Assembly (NCBI RefSeq): GCF_901709675.1
Contig: NC_051093.1
Coordinates: forward strand, 6,715,053-6,779,052
DNA length: 64,000 bases
Direction: 5' to 3'
Source of the DNA: Syngnathus acus
Lineage: Eukaryota; Chordata; Actinopteri; Syngnathiformes; Syngnathidae
The position numbers and the translations under genes were made by a program. The notes under the pieces are model-generated. The model had not been told where the DNA came from and did not search any database. It saw only the letters and a list, made by a program, of their open reading frames with translations. Each line of letters opens with the position of its first letter. Positions within the stretch are counted from its first letter, which is position 1. This document shows positions 10,961 to 23,000 of this stretch, in pieces.

Positions 10961-13900
10961 GATACGGAGGCAGCTGGACTCTTGGTGCTTCTCTCCCATC
11001 TTCTCCATCAGGATGACGAGAGTTGGGGAAACGGCGTAAACCCCTCATCCTCTTTTTCCCCGCATGCAACCACATTGTTTCGGTGAAGGGGAAAAAGATG
11101 TCTTTGGAGAATTTTTTTTATGGAGTCAATTCAGCTGGAAAGTGGAGCACATGCAGCAGAGCTGATAAATGGTGCAAAGAAGCAATGGTGCATAGAAAAG
11201 GGATCAATGCTGATCAAAGTCAACGACTGCGTCTTGAGTACTGAGCATGGAAGGGCTTCATGAATTCACCATAATGGGTGTTGAAACAACTGCAAGACGT
11301 GAACATTCATTTTGTTGGCATCTGAAGTCGCTTTTAAAAAAAAAAGATCATGCAGCATTTCAATTTTATTGACCTATTAGTGTTTTACTATTCTAAACAG
11401 GAGGGATGCATTTGAAATAGATGAACCATTTGTCAACTTACATTTGAGCTGGTATTAGAGGAATGAGATGCCTAAATGGAATTATTAGGAGGCCAACCGT
11501 AGTAATGCCACACACACACACACACACACAACCTGTATGCAGCAAAGTTGTGTAAAATGCCACGTGGTTTCGACAGCTCACTAGAACCTCATTACAGCGG
11601 ATCCCACATCACATTACAGCTTGGCATTACAAAAATATTACAACCGCACCGCCCAAACAGAAACACACACTAAAGGTCTGCACCAGTTCCCATCGATTCG
11701 ATTAAATTGATTTCTTCTACAGGCACAACAAACCGCAAATTAATGAGATGGCAAAGCTTGATTCAAATGTGATGTTAAGAGTAATATTTATTCTCACTGC
11801 AAACCTGGTGTGTCCATGTCAGTCAAGGTCCCTCAAGAAGTTGTTAATGGGGACCACAGAAATATCTACTCCTGGACAACCAGTGTTTGTATATGTGGCC
11901 GCTGACTTATTTGCAGTTGACAATGCTGGGGGGTGTGTGTCTGTGACAGCCGCAAACGTCTATGTGTTCGTGTGTGTGTGTGTGTGTGCATAACATACGG
12001 TGGCAGTGGGAGTGCGAGTGTTCCCAGGTCACCAAACAGCTGTCGGGGAGACGGAATGGCCGTAAGGGTTTTGCAGTGTACACACACACGCACTCCCACG
12101 CAGAGTTCCCTGCGCTTTCCTCCAAAGCAGTAATGTGATGAATCGATTACTGTTTAATGACTCCCTTTCATGTATAAATATGAAAAATAGAGGCCCTTTT
12201 GTTGAAATTATACATACACTATTTCGATCTATTCATCTCTATTTTATTCTCTTAGGAGAGAACCTCATATTCGAGTGATAAAAAAAAAATGAGAAGGAAA
12301 TGCAAGTGTTTGAAGTGTATTTATTATTTATTTTATAAAAATGTATATATGCAGTGCAGGACTGTAGACTGTTGCTAAAAAATAATAAATAAATAAATAC
12401 ATAAATAAATACATAAATCCCAAAAATCACATCAAATTGGCATAACTAAAGTGCAATGTTAGATGACATCAGATTAGGCAGACAGCAGTTTATGCAGGAT
12501 TATGGCTGCAACTTTGATTATCCACTGACCAGACTATAAATAGCAATGGCTGAACTATGAATATGAGGGTGTTGTCTGTAGTAGTAAAGAGGCAGAACTA
12601 GCTCTTCCCATTATTGGTAACTCATTTAGTGAATCATGAAGGCTGCAGCCTTGGGTTGAAATCCACTACAGATGACTGCATAGCAAGGAAAATGACTTTT
12701 AGGCCAGCTGCATGTGGACAATAGTCAAGATCACCGTATGCATTATAGTTATATCACAGATATGTGTTAATGACAATAAAGGTTATTCTTATTTTACAGA
12801 ACTGTGTAGTGATTCTTACATTTTACTGGGCGCAGGAAACAAGTCCCAGTGCAGTTCAAGGTCTTGCCAATGTTCCGCTTTTACCTCTGAAACACTCAAA
12901 TCACAGATCAAACTCAAAGGAAACAAATGTTCACGTTTGCGTGAACCTGATGAAGCTGGAACAAACTCTTTTTGCCTTTCTTAATATCGGGAATAGACGT
13001 TTCAGCACCGGACAGCGACACTTCCGCCTATCCGAAGAGGGCACTCAGATAAACGCTTGTCAACACAGACAGCATCCCCCAAGCAATATAAAATCAGTTG
13101 TTGGGTGGAACTAACACAGACTGACTGTGCGACCACAAAAAGAAAAAGATAATATTGATTTTGGACTGTATGCCTCTTTCCATAGGAGCAAGTCTCAATG
13201 CAGAATCAAATACAGACGTTCATAATAAATGAAAAATAATTTCTCAACTAAGGAAGCTCCAGATTTTTCACTTGCTTCTTGTATGTCTGTCTACACGATT
13301 TGCTGCATCATTTGTGTTCAAGTTGCTTAATAACTACCGGAACATCAAGGTTAGTTTTTGTGTCGTCCACAAAATGGCTACATAGTTGAATTACCATCTT
13401 TCCGACATTACTCATCCAAATTTCAAAACTCCCATTGACAAAAAAAAAAGTCGAATTGACTTGTATTGGAAGAATCTCATTCAAACTATAATGTTATGGC
13501 TCAAGGTGAGTGTGTGCGATGACAGCGTTCAAATGGCAAAAGTAGGTGATGAAGTGCAAATGCAGGCTGGAACCGGGCAAAAGGCTTGTGAGGAGAAGAG
13601 GAGATAAGCATGCAGACACATACACGATGGAGATGAGTAGGAGCCAATCTTTTAAAGTCACACTTCAAAGAAAGTTTAAGCCCAAAAAAGAGAGCTGCTT
13701 CTTTAGTGGACACTGCTGAAGTCAGCCTCATCACTTTAGCTCTGACTAGTGTCAGATATGGGGGAGCAGAGCTGCATTTTAAATCAGCACTTTGCTTGTT
13801 AGGGAGACCCGATGTCCATTACAAACACAGAACGTGTGTTTGTTTTTAATAGATTAAATCTCCCACAGTGAAGTAATGAAATTAATATTGCCTGTTACAA

Positions 13901-16091
13901 ATAAAAGTCAAAGAATTCATACAAGGACACAATCATTCATTTTAAATGTTTGTTCTTGAAATACTACCGTATCCGAAAAAAAAAGCCACTCAAGTATTGG
14001 GAGATCAATCAAACAAGACCAGAAGCCGAGATTTGAACCTCCAACCTCATAAAATGTGCTTTCTAGTACCCTGTATAAATAATTGACGCTCAAATACTGC
14101 CATCTAGCGTTCAAAAGTTAAACTGCAGTGACCAATGACCCAATTTCAAACAGTGACTCAACTACTGCAATAATATTACTTGGCCTAATAATGACAATGA
14201 TCATTAGTTTTGCCCAGTAGTTGCATTCTAAAGATTTTTCAAGAACATTTTCAAGAACTTCAAGGTTGTTTTTTTGTCCCTGTAATGAAATTTCAAATAA
14301 AAGGGCGATTGTTAGTTTTACCTTGCAAGACACGCTGCGCCTCTCGTCCATGTCTCCACAATGTTCATCGACCCAAAAGGCTGCTTGTCGTTTCACTTTC
14401 CATCAAAAGAAAACAATTATTATGATGATAGATCCATATATTCCACTGGTGGATTCCAAAAACGGTCCAAAGCAATCATCCGTGCATGCAGCAAAAAGTA
14501 GGCTCTTGCCCTTTCACCCCGTTTGAAAAAACACTTCCACCTGTGCTGACGTGCCACACCCTCATCACATGACAAATATTCCACATAGAAATTAATTTAC
14601 CAGGAAATAACCAATGCAATTAACCACATTTGATTTTTTTGTAGTTATCATTGGAAATATGGAAATACCAATTGACGGTGTTTTCTATTAATCAAACAGC
14701 ATTCCATCATTATGTGTAATTGTGTGATATCATCCCATGTAAGGTGTCATATAATAACAGCTACTTTTCACATCTCTTGGAATAAAGTGTGGTTGGATTA
14801 AAAAAACAGACAAAATGTTTCATTTCAATGAAAAAAACTATTTTTTTTTTTCTTTAATCGACAGGGAACATCTTCCAGGACAGTGAGGCCGTCACACAAA
14901 AATCATCAAAGATACAATATGGAGAGTGCCTCCCCTTTCCCTTCCCTCGCTCGCTCGATCAGGGGTGGAAATAACTTTATTGCAGACTTTCTCAAGACAC
15001 CCACTCCCCTCTTTATAAGGCCTGGGGGTTAAAGGGGTGACTGGGCCAGCCACTCAAAGGGGTGTGAGGAGGGACAAAAAGACGTCGGGGTGGTTTGTCC
15101 CATTCTGATTTCCAAAGATTTCTTCTGAATCATTCTCGTATTGAGGCTGTTAGAGCACATAAGGGCTTCGGCTAGTCCTAAGTCAAATATATATTGTATC
15201 AAGTCACCACTTTGTAAAGTTCTAATATGTGGAGAGTATGAGGAGGAGAAGCTAAAAAATATTCACCTTAACTATTAAAGAATGTTAGTTCTGAAGAACA
15301 GGACCAACAGATTTCCATGTTTTGCTATAAAACTGTAAAATGAGGAAGTGTCCTCATACAGCAACCACCCAGTATTGCATTGGACAATAAAGAATTAGGT
15401 CTTTTTTTTTTTTTGTATGATATCAGATACCAATTAATTAGAGCCCAGTGCTTAGGTAGTCAGTCTACAAATGGAAACAGTTGAATATTCAAATATTAAA
15501 AGCTCTAAAACATCCAGATAATTATTTCCCATTCTTTTTTTTTTCTTCTTCTAAATTAGAACATGCAATAGTCCTAAACTGCTTCCTCAAAAACAGGAGT
15601 TAAAAACTGAGATCCAAAGATCTGTAAATTGTAAAAGATAATAATTTACCCCCAAAAAATGATGCAGTCACTCTACCAAACCAAGAAGTTTGCTTATGGC
15701 AAAATGTAGATTAGATCGGACTGCATTAGGTCCAACAAGACTTAAGACCTCGCATGAGCAACAATCTGTGCAAGAAGACATGAAAACAAAACAGAACATT
15801 TGGTAAGATAGTGTTTGAGCAACAAATCCGAGTCCATCGTTTAGCAACAATATCTTCATATCATATTTCAATCGTCCATGAGCCATTTATATTTTAGACC
15901 GTACATACATATAAAGAACAAACTCCAAGAACAAATAAGCCATGGTCACAGATTGACCTGCAAGACTTAAAAAATATGACTTGTTCTTAATTTCCTTGTC
16001 TGAAACCACAAACAGTATTTTTTTATGTTCAAATTCACGACTGGAGAATAGCAATGGAACAGTAAATGAAGACTCAATGATAATCTATGAT

Positions 16092-16355
16092 CACTGGCGG
16101 AGATAAGATTTTTTTTCCTTGAGGGGGCCATGGAGGGGGCAAAGATATGGGGGTCTACAAAACCTAAAAAAATTTACAAAGCCCAAAAATTCTTCAGAAA
16201 ATGCTGATTAAGATTCATTATTTTTTTTTCTTTTGGTTAGCAGTGGAAATGTGGGGACAAAAAATCCTGGATAAATTGGAAAATACACAAAAGCCTGGTC
16301 TGGCACCTGGGGGAGTCCAAGCACCCCCACAGGCCCCGCTCTAGCTCCGCCACTG
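16092..16355. mobile_element. CACTGGCGGAG-ended repeat (probable nonautonomous DNA element)
   Basis: Imperfect inverted ends CACTGGCGGAGAT and AGCTCCGCCACTG surround a purine/G-rich then pyrimidine-rich interior without coding capacity. A partial relative occurs at 23373-23470 within cacna1h. No clear target duplication is visible, so the superfamily stays open. Confidence 0.55.
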
Positions 16356-17433
16356 ATCAGACCCTTTGAAAAGATAAACAAATACAATTTCAAATTTTAA
16401 GGCATTATTTTAAATTTTTCTCATTTTCTAATTGAAGGAAGAATGGCTACAAATGACACAATCCAGACATACTGTATGACGCTTGACAATTATCATGACT
16501 TGTTATAATAATTTTGCAAACATCTGTGTTCAACTTCATTGTTTTTTTTTTACTTACTCATTAATTTCCTTAAACAATTTATAAATATTCTGCTTATGAC
16601 TATGGACAAAATGAAATATTATACAGTATATACATATTGTGCTTTGCCATGTACTGTTTGGCTTAGGATTTTGTTCTTTTTGACTGCCCGTTTAGTTTGT
16701 GGCCATTACATCCAAAAAGCTTGGTGCAATGTGTTTTCACAAGAATTAAGCAGAACACTAAACAAAAAAAAACAAAAAGAATGAAGATGATTTTAAAATC
16801 TATTTCCTAACAATATGAGCATCATTGCGGCTGTGTGAGTCCTGCTCTAACATACCCCACAAACATGCTGCTTTGAAAATGCTTTGAAATATTTTGCCAC
16901 ACAAAAAAAGAAGAATTTCACCAATAAAGCATTTTCAAGTATGTGATGACAACTAAATGAAGCTCCATTCCTCATCAAATAATTCTCTCAGTCGCTCTCT
17001 CTGCTTACAATAAAACAATTGGTAGTTAAGCCTGAGCGTCTGGAGAAATTTACAGTACATTACGCTGCTACCAGCCACTCTCTGCATGCAAAAGGCCAGA
17101 AGTACCATCAACTGCCAATCCTCCTATAAAAATTCATATCATAGTTCTGACGGTATGTATAAACATGTGGTTTGATCAATGTAGTGTAGATATTTACCAT
17201 ATACAGATATAGTAATATTATTGCACTCTGGCTACACATCTAGTAAGTAAGTTAGTTTGGTTGTCTTTAGATGTACAGAAATACTTTATGGGGGTCACGT
17301 GATTCAGAAGGAAGGCTCAGTGATGAAACAGCTTGGATATAATTGGGACAGCAAAAGGATGAAAGGCATAGAATTATATTTTCAGTTGATTTGGCTTATT
17401 TTTGTTTATTTTCTCCCGCATAAGGAAATAATG

Positions 17434-17727
17434 TACCGTATTTTCCACACTATAAGGCGCACCTAAAAATCTCCAATTTTCTCAAAAGCCGACACTGCGC
17501 CTTATAATCAGGTGCGCCTTATGTATGGACCAATATTGAGCCACTACAGCAGGCGTGCCCAAAGTCCGGCCCGCGGGCCAAATGTATACATCTTATATAT
17601 GGACAAAGTTTTAAAATGGGCCATTCATTGAAGGTGCGCCTTATATATGGACAAAGTTTTAAAATGGGCCATTCATCGAAGGTGCGCCTTATAATCCGGT
17701 GCGCCGAATAGTGCGGAAAATACGGTA
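17434..17727. mobile_element. TA-flanked MITE, copy 3 (subfamily B)
   Basis: Begins TACCGTATTTTCCACACTAT and ends GAATAGTGCGGAAAATACGG then TA. It carries the CCGGCCCGCGGGCC segment and two tandem GGACAAAGTTTTAAAATGGG units. It lies about 350 bp downstream of the predicted cacna1h cleavage site. Confidence 0.75.
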
Positions 17728-18084
17728 CACTATTTGGTTCTGCAAAACATGGAGTGTAAAATTTCGAATCAATTTGACTTGTATCACTGAGCCGGCTCCT
17801 GAACGCTGCAATCAAGACACCAAATACATAAAAGACAAAACTACAGAAGACACACCACACACACATATGATTTCTCTTATTCTTAAAAATAGAAAAATAA
17901 AAATCCAATCCTCTACGTCATCCCGCCGGAGGAGAATTTTCCCTCCTTCGTTCCTGTTCCTCTCTTGAAAGGAAACGTACATTCACAATAGGATAACGGA
18001 GGAAAAAATTCAAACTTGTGTGCAAAAACACTTTCGATCTCTATAAAAATATGTGCATATGGATAGAGCTATTTTAATCTCACC

Positions 18085-18713
18085 AAATAATAATATTTTC
18101 TTTATTTACACTGCACAAATACACAGATAAACGTACACTACAGCTCTGTCCTGCTCCCCCTCACTGTCAAGAAAGAAGAAAAACACGGTGACGCGACAAC
18201 AAGAGACGTACAAAAACGTACAAACACTCATTCGAACACACACACACACACCTGCTCGGATCAATGTGATCAAGGAGCAGAGGAGGGGCAAGCAGAACTT
18301 CTGTAGAAAACCTGAAGTTGCATATCCCACAATCCCACCCCACGCTTGCACTTCATAAACCACTTCCTGTAAAAGGTCAGAGGTTGTCAGCCAGACGCTG
18401 CTTCCTGATTGGCTCGCGTGGGTGTGGACAGTGCGTCAAAAAGAGAAAAAGAACTTTGGCTACAGAGTTAGGTGGCTTTAGTCCTTCATTGTTCGGTGCC
18501 ACCGAAGTGGAGCTGGATTAATCCAGTGTCGGTAATGGGTCGGTGCCGGTATCTGTCTGTCTGTCTGTCCGTCTCGGGACGGCGATCTGCCAAATTCATC
18601 AAAACAAAAGAATCCATCTCTCTTAAAAAAAAAAAAAACTTCCCAATACTCCTGAGGTCAGCATGTTCTCCAGCTCGGGAGATTTTGGACCAGTGAATTC
18701 CTCTTCCTGATGT
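18085..18713 (-). other. cacna1h: cacna1h 3' UTR (predicted)
   Basis: Runs from the stop codon to shortly after the first good AATAAA (18106-18101). It contains a short (TG)n on the sense strand around 18236-18251. The true 3' end could lie further downstream. Confidence 0.6.
18101..18106 (-). terminator. cacna1h: Polyadenylation signal AATAAA for cacna1h
   Basis: AATAAA on the minus strand, about 608 bp past the stop, followed by A/T-rich sequence. Assigned by position only. Confidence 0.55.
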
Positions 18714-20003
18714 TCATTGGGCGGTCCTCCGGTTCTTTGCGGTGAATCCAGCACCGGTTCCCAGTTTGTTGTCAAAAGGTGAAGCGCACGGCGCAGGATC
18801 TGCGTCCGACAAGCATCTGGATTGTGGTTGGTCAAAAGTGAATTGGGGTAAGGGGATGCAGTCCCTTGTAAGGGCGGAGCGCCTGGCGGCGGGCGAAATG
18901 GGACGTGTCTGTACGAAAGGTCTCGGGACGAGAGGTGCGTGAGGCTGGATGAAGATGTTGGGGCTGATGGGGATGGGGGGGTGCGTGGGGGTTGACGGGA
19001 GCGGTGGAGTGTATGCGGGCGTGGTGCTCGGCGAGGGTGTGAGCGTGCGTGTCGGCGTTTGGAGTTGGACGGGCGTGAGCGCCCGATGCATGGGCGAGTG
19101 CGGCTCGACGTCTTGTCGTGAGTCGTAAGACGGCGTCCTTCGTCTCAGCATCATGCTGCAGTCGGCCAGTTTCGGGGGCGAGGGCGGGTTCTCCCTCTCT
19201 GAAGGCGGGTGGACCGATATGCAAGGGGGGCTGGTCTTCTTTTTACGGTGTCCACCTCCGACTGACTGCACCCTCATCGGGAAATTGCTCTTTCCTTTGT
19301 GGAACTCCGAGTTTTGCTCATCACCGGGGATGCCGTCTTGCGGGAGGCACACCTCGATGGAGTGGCGCCGATGTTCGTCAAGGTAACCGGCGGACAATAA
19401 CGACGCCTGAGGATCCACGTTGAAGCCTTTCCTAAAGTCCCGGTCTATCGATTCCGCTCCATGCGGGCTCCTGGAGGACGGCCGCGGTAATAAAGAGGGA
19501 GGAGGCGACGAGGTGGAGTCGGTGTATGGAGAGAGGGAATGGCTTCGACCTGCTCTCGCTCCGCTCTCCTGTCCGCCTTCCAGTTCAGCAATCTGTCGGT
19601 GGCGGGCCAAGCTGGTGATGTGACACACCTCCTCGTCAGCCGGGTCAAAGAGGGAGGCGGCGGAGGGCGGTCTGGGCCGGTGGAGGCTGGCGCTGCGTAA
19701 TGGGAAGCGTGGAGAGCGAGGCGGAGGGAGGAGAAGCGAGGGGGAGGACGGTGGAGGAGGGAGGGAGGATGAGATTATAGGTGGGAGAGGAGAAGGAGAC
19801 ACTGAAGGGAGTGGGAATGGAGAAGGGGAGGAGGGTGGGCGGGAAAGAGTCGAGGGGGAGGAGGGAGGGAGAGGAGGCAGGGGAGATGGGGCGGGGCTAC
19901 GGGGAGAATGCGATAAGGGGGACGGCAGAGGAAGATGGACAGGGGTCGCCCTCTCTTGTTGCTCACAAGTTTGGACTTCCACAGAATCCACATTAACTGC
20001 AAC
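18714..20003 (-). CDS. cacna1h: cacna1h exon 37 (residues 2033-2461 and stop), distal C-terminus
   Basis: The 1290-nt terminal exon encodes a disordered cytoplasmic tail. The first 90 or so residues are an extended Pro/Ser/Leu tract that is not comparable to the human tail. Conserved islands follow: [47 protein letters not shown], and a Thr-Pro/Ser-Pro-rich region. The coding strand is extremely pyrimidine-rich between 19660 and 19930. The stop is at 18716-18714. Confidence 0.94.
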   Translation of the reverse strand, partial: VAVNVDSVEVQTCEQQERATPVHLPLPSPLSHSPRSPAPSPLPPLPPSSPSTLSRPPSSPSPFPLPSVSPSPLPPIISSSLPPPPSSPSLLLPPPRSPRFPLRSASLHRPRPPSAASLFDPADEEVCHITSLARHRQIAELEGGQESGARAGRSHSLSPYTDSTSSPPPSLLPRPSSRSPHGAESIDRDFRKGFNVDPQASLLSAGYLDEHRRHSIEVCLPQDGIPGDEQNSEFHKGKSNFPMRVQSVGGGHRKKKTSPPCISVHPPSERENPPSPPKLADCSMMLRRRTPSYDSRQDVEPHSPMHRALTPVQLQTPTRTLTPSPSTTPAYTPPLPSTPTHPPIPISPNIFIQPHAPLVPRPFVQTRPISPAARRSALTRDCIPLPQFTFDQPQSRCLSDADPAPCASPFDNKLGTGAGFTAKNRRTAQ

Positions 20004-23000
20004 CTGTAAAATCAAATCTGACTTTATTTACTATGAACAATTAATAGGCTGCTAAAAGTGTGAAGGAATATTTCACCTGTCTGCGTAGGGGCCGAGGGGA
20101 GGGGTGCGGCGTGGGCGGGGCGATGCGAGGCAGGTTGACGGAAGGTAGCAGCCGCGGGTGAACGGGGGAAACATCAGGAACCTGCAGCAGAGTGCGACTC
20201 TCACACGGCTGTGAATGGACCGAAGTCAGAGAGCCTGAAAGTACAGATGAAGCTGGTTTGGAATGGTTCACCAAATCATACGAAGGGACCATCTTAACAC
20301 ATGGACATTAGAATCGGTAGTTTTGGCCATCTGCTAATAATATTAACAAAATGTGTACATTCATTTAATTCCTGTATTGTTTCTGAGTCATCCGCAAATC
20401 AAACTAACTGGACTCTTATGCAACCATCGATTACCTGAACCGCTTCTCTTCATGAAGGTCACAGGCATGCTGGAGCCTAACCCTGCAGTAGACGTGGGCA
20501 CACCCTGAACTGGTCGTCAGCCAATCACAGGGCACACATACACAAACAACCAACCACACTCACAACCACACCTATACACAATTTGGTGTGGTCAATCAGC
20601 CTACCCTGCATGTTCTTGGAATGTGGGAGGAAACGGGAGGCACGGGGGGAACATGCAAACTCCACACAGGAAGACCGGAGCCGGAATCAAACCCTGCACC
20701 TCTGAACTGTGAAGCGACATGCTAACCAGTGCGCCACTGTGCCGCCTTGGCCTCTCATTTTTTGTTGAATTTGTTATGTTTGTTCTTGTTTCCTGAAAAC
20801 ATAAAAAAATGACTTGGGCAATTACTTCACTAACAATCTCTGGTGATGTTTTTTTTTAATATAGTATTGGTGGTTTTCATAATTATGATGCAATTAGGAT
20901 AGTATTAAAAGGTGATTAAGTCCCATTGTTCCAGTATTGGACCAGACGTTTTTTTTTTTTCTCGTCACAGAACACTTTACCTGAATGTTGCTCCTGAGCA
21001 CTGACATCCACCTCTTCGAGGGGGTAAGGAGCACTAGCAGGTCTCACAGGTCGGAACATGTAGCTGTCGTTGGGCAGAGAGTGCATCCTGGATACGGACA
21101 TCTTGTCAGAAACTTGCAGTGCATCCTCACTGCACTTCACCACATCGTCCTTTAGAGGGAGACAGAGACCAGTCATTAAATACATAACAGTAACTAACAG
21201 ATGAGAGGCGGCTGTTACCTGGCCAGGAGATTGTGGTGGACATGGCCCAACAAAGGTCCTTGGATTTGAGCTGTGGGAAGAAATGCTCGAACTACGTTTT
21301 TTCTTCTCCATCTCCATTTCCATGGCAATTTCTGCATCCATTTCTGCATCCTCTTTCGCATCCTTAAAATATTATTGGGAAATTTTCAAGGCCTATTAAA
21401 ATAATATAAGACTGCAAACCTCCATCCATACCTTGTTGCTTTCTTCTAGATGCTTCATCAGGACGGCCACCACCACATTAACCAGCACAAACTGGGCCAT
21501 GAGTACGAAGGTGACAAAATATATGGGAGAGATCAACGGCAGGTAGGAGAGACAGTGAAGCTCCTCTGGAAGACATTCTCGCAATGTGTCCTGAGGAAAA
21601 TAATAGTTCCACAAAAATGTTCACTTGATTCAGTGGTGAGCTGTCAAGGCCAGGAATGTCTTTGCTGCTGGCCTGAACACGACCCGAAGCACTGACCTAC
21701 ATTTAAAAAGCACAATATTTGCTCAATTTAAAGCAATTTGTATTGTTTTGTATTTTATTTGACGTTATTACGAGGTGAATTAAGTCAGCCACTAATGCAA
21801 CTTCAAGACTTCAGTGCTCCTTCCTAATCTACTGATTATTTAGTATTTGAGCACCATCTTGAAGTCGGTGGGCAATATTGCCCTTGTCTTTTAATAACAT
21901 TGTCTCCGTAATATGATTGTCTGGGATAACCATCATGAATTACATTTTTTGGTGAAGTAAAAGTCAAGATGTGAAAGTGCTCAGACTGCTCAGTTCTTTA
22001 TTATCCATAATTGGTTTTGGAGGTCATTTCTATCATGTGAGTGTGCAAGTGCGTGGAAAAATGTGTGTTCATACTTTCATAATGCCATTCCAGTTGTCTC
22101 CCGTGGATACGCGAAAAAGCGTAAGGAAGGCCATCCCAAAATTTTCAAAGGTAGCATGACGGCTCAGACCCTCACAGGGATTGTGGTCGTTACACTCTAA
22201 GAAACACACAAGCAGAGTTTCATTCGGTAAGCGAACACAAACATGGACAGAGTGGACCTGCCAAAGTCAAATGAACCAAAAGGATGCCAAAAAAAAAAAA
22301 GTAAGCTCCAGCTGGCTCACACCAACGGAACCGCCTTTTGCTCATTTTAGAAGTTGCTCTCATTTAGTAATATTTTCCGTTGCAGAAATAAAAAAGATTA
22401 AAAATTAAAAAAATTAAATGAATAAATAAATAAATAAATAAATGTCTTTGAGGAGCACCCAAAAATCTTAAAAATCATTTTTGGAGACAAGAAAATCAGT
22501 CTTTTAGTCTGATAAAAAAATTGTATTTGATGGAGATGGTCTACAGAGAAAGCAATTTGTAAATAAATATGATTTTCTTCCAGCACAGAACAGCTCCGTT
22601 ATATGATCGTGACAGAGAAGCAGATGGGAGTAGAGTGATGTGTTTTGACGTACCAAGCTTGCCAAAGAGCTCTACTCCCAGGGCGGCATAGATGAAGAAA
22701 AGCAGCATGAAGAGGAGACCAAGATTTCCCACCTGGAGGTAAAAGAAATGTTAGTTCCTCTTCCAACAGAGCGAGGTGGGATTAACTTTGTAGAGGATGA
22801 AAGATTTTAGCCAATTAATTAACATTTTTTGCTCTTCATCGCAGTTATGAGAAATGTGATACTTTATTTTAACAAGAGGTGCAGTAAATTGATATTTCCC
22901 TATTGTAGTATCAGAATGTTTCCAGATATTTTTTTGCTTCTTTGTGCCTTTTTCTGCACTCAGTAACCTCATCTGCACGTGACATTTAGAAAATGGCTTA

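Larger units (their letters stand above)
11250..18080. other. Intergenic region between cacna1h 3' end and grin2a 5' region
   Basis: No conserved exon was recognised on either strand. It contains (CA)n at 11512-11530, (TG)n near 11966-11990, a noncanonical REST-like double half-site at 13001-13020, a hAT-like repeat at 16092-16355 and MITE copy 3 at 17434-17727. All open frames here are short and lack homology I can recognise. Confidence 0.6.

Noticed and set aside
10754-11086. 110-codon plus-strand ORF in the CpG-rich region
   Set aside because: Ser/Leu/Arg-rich translation of GC-rich DNA, no domain. The region fits a promoter better.
18832-19224. 130-codon second-frame ORF within the last cacna1h exon
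   Set aside because: It is a by-product of GC-rich, Pro-coding sequence. It starts mid-exon and has no recognisable domain.
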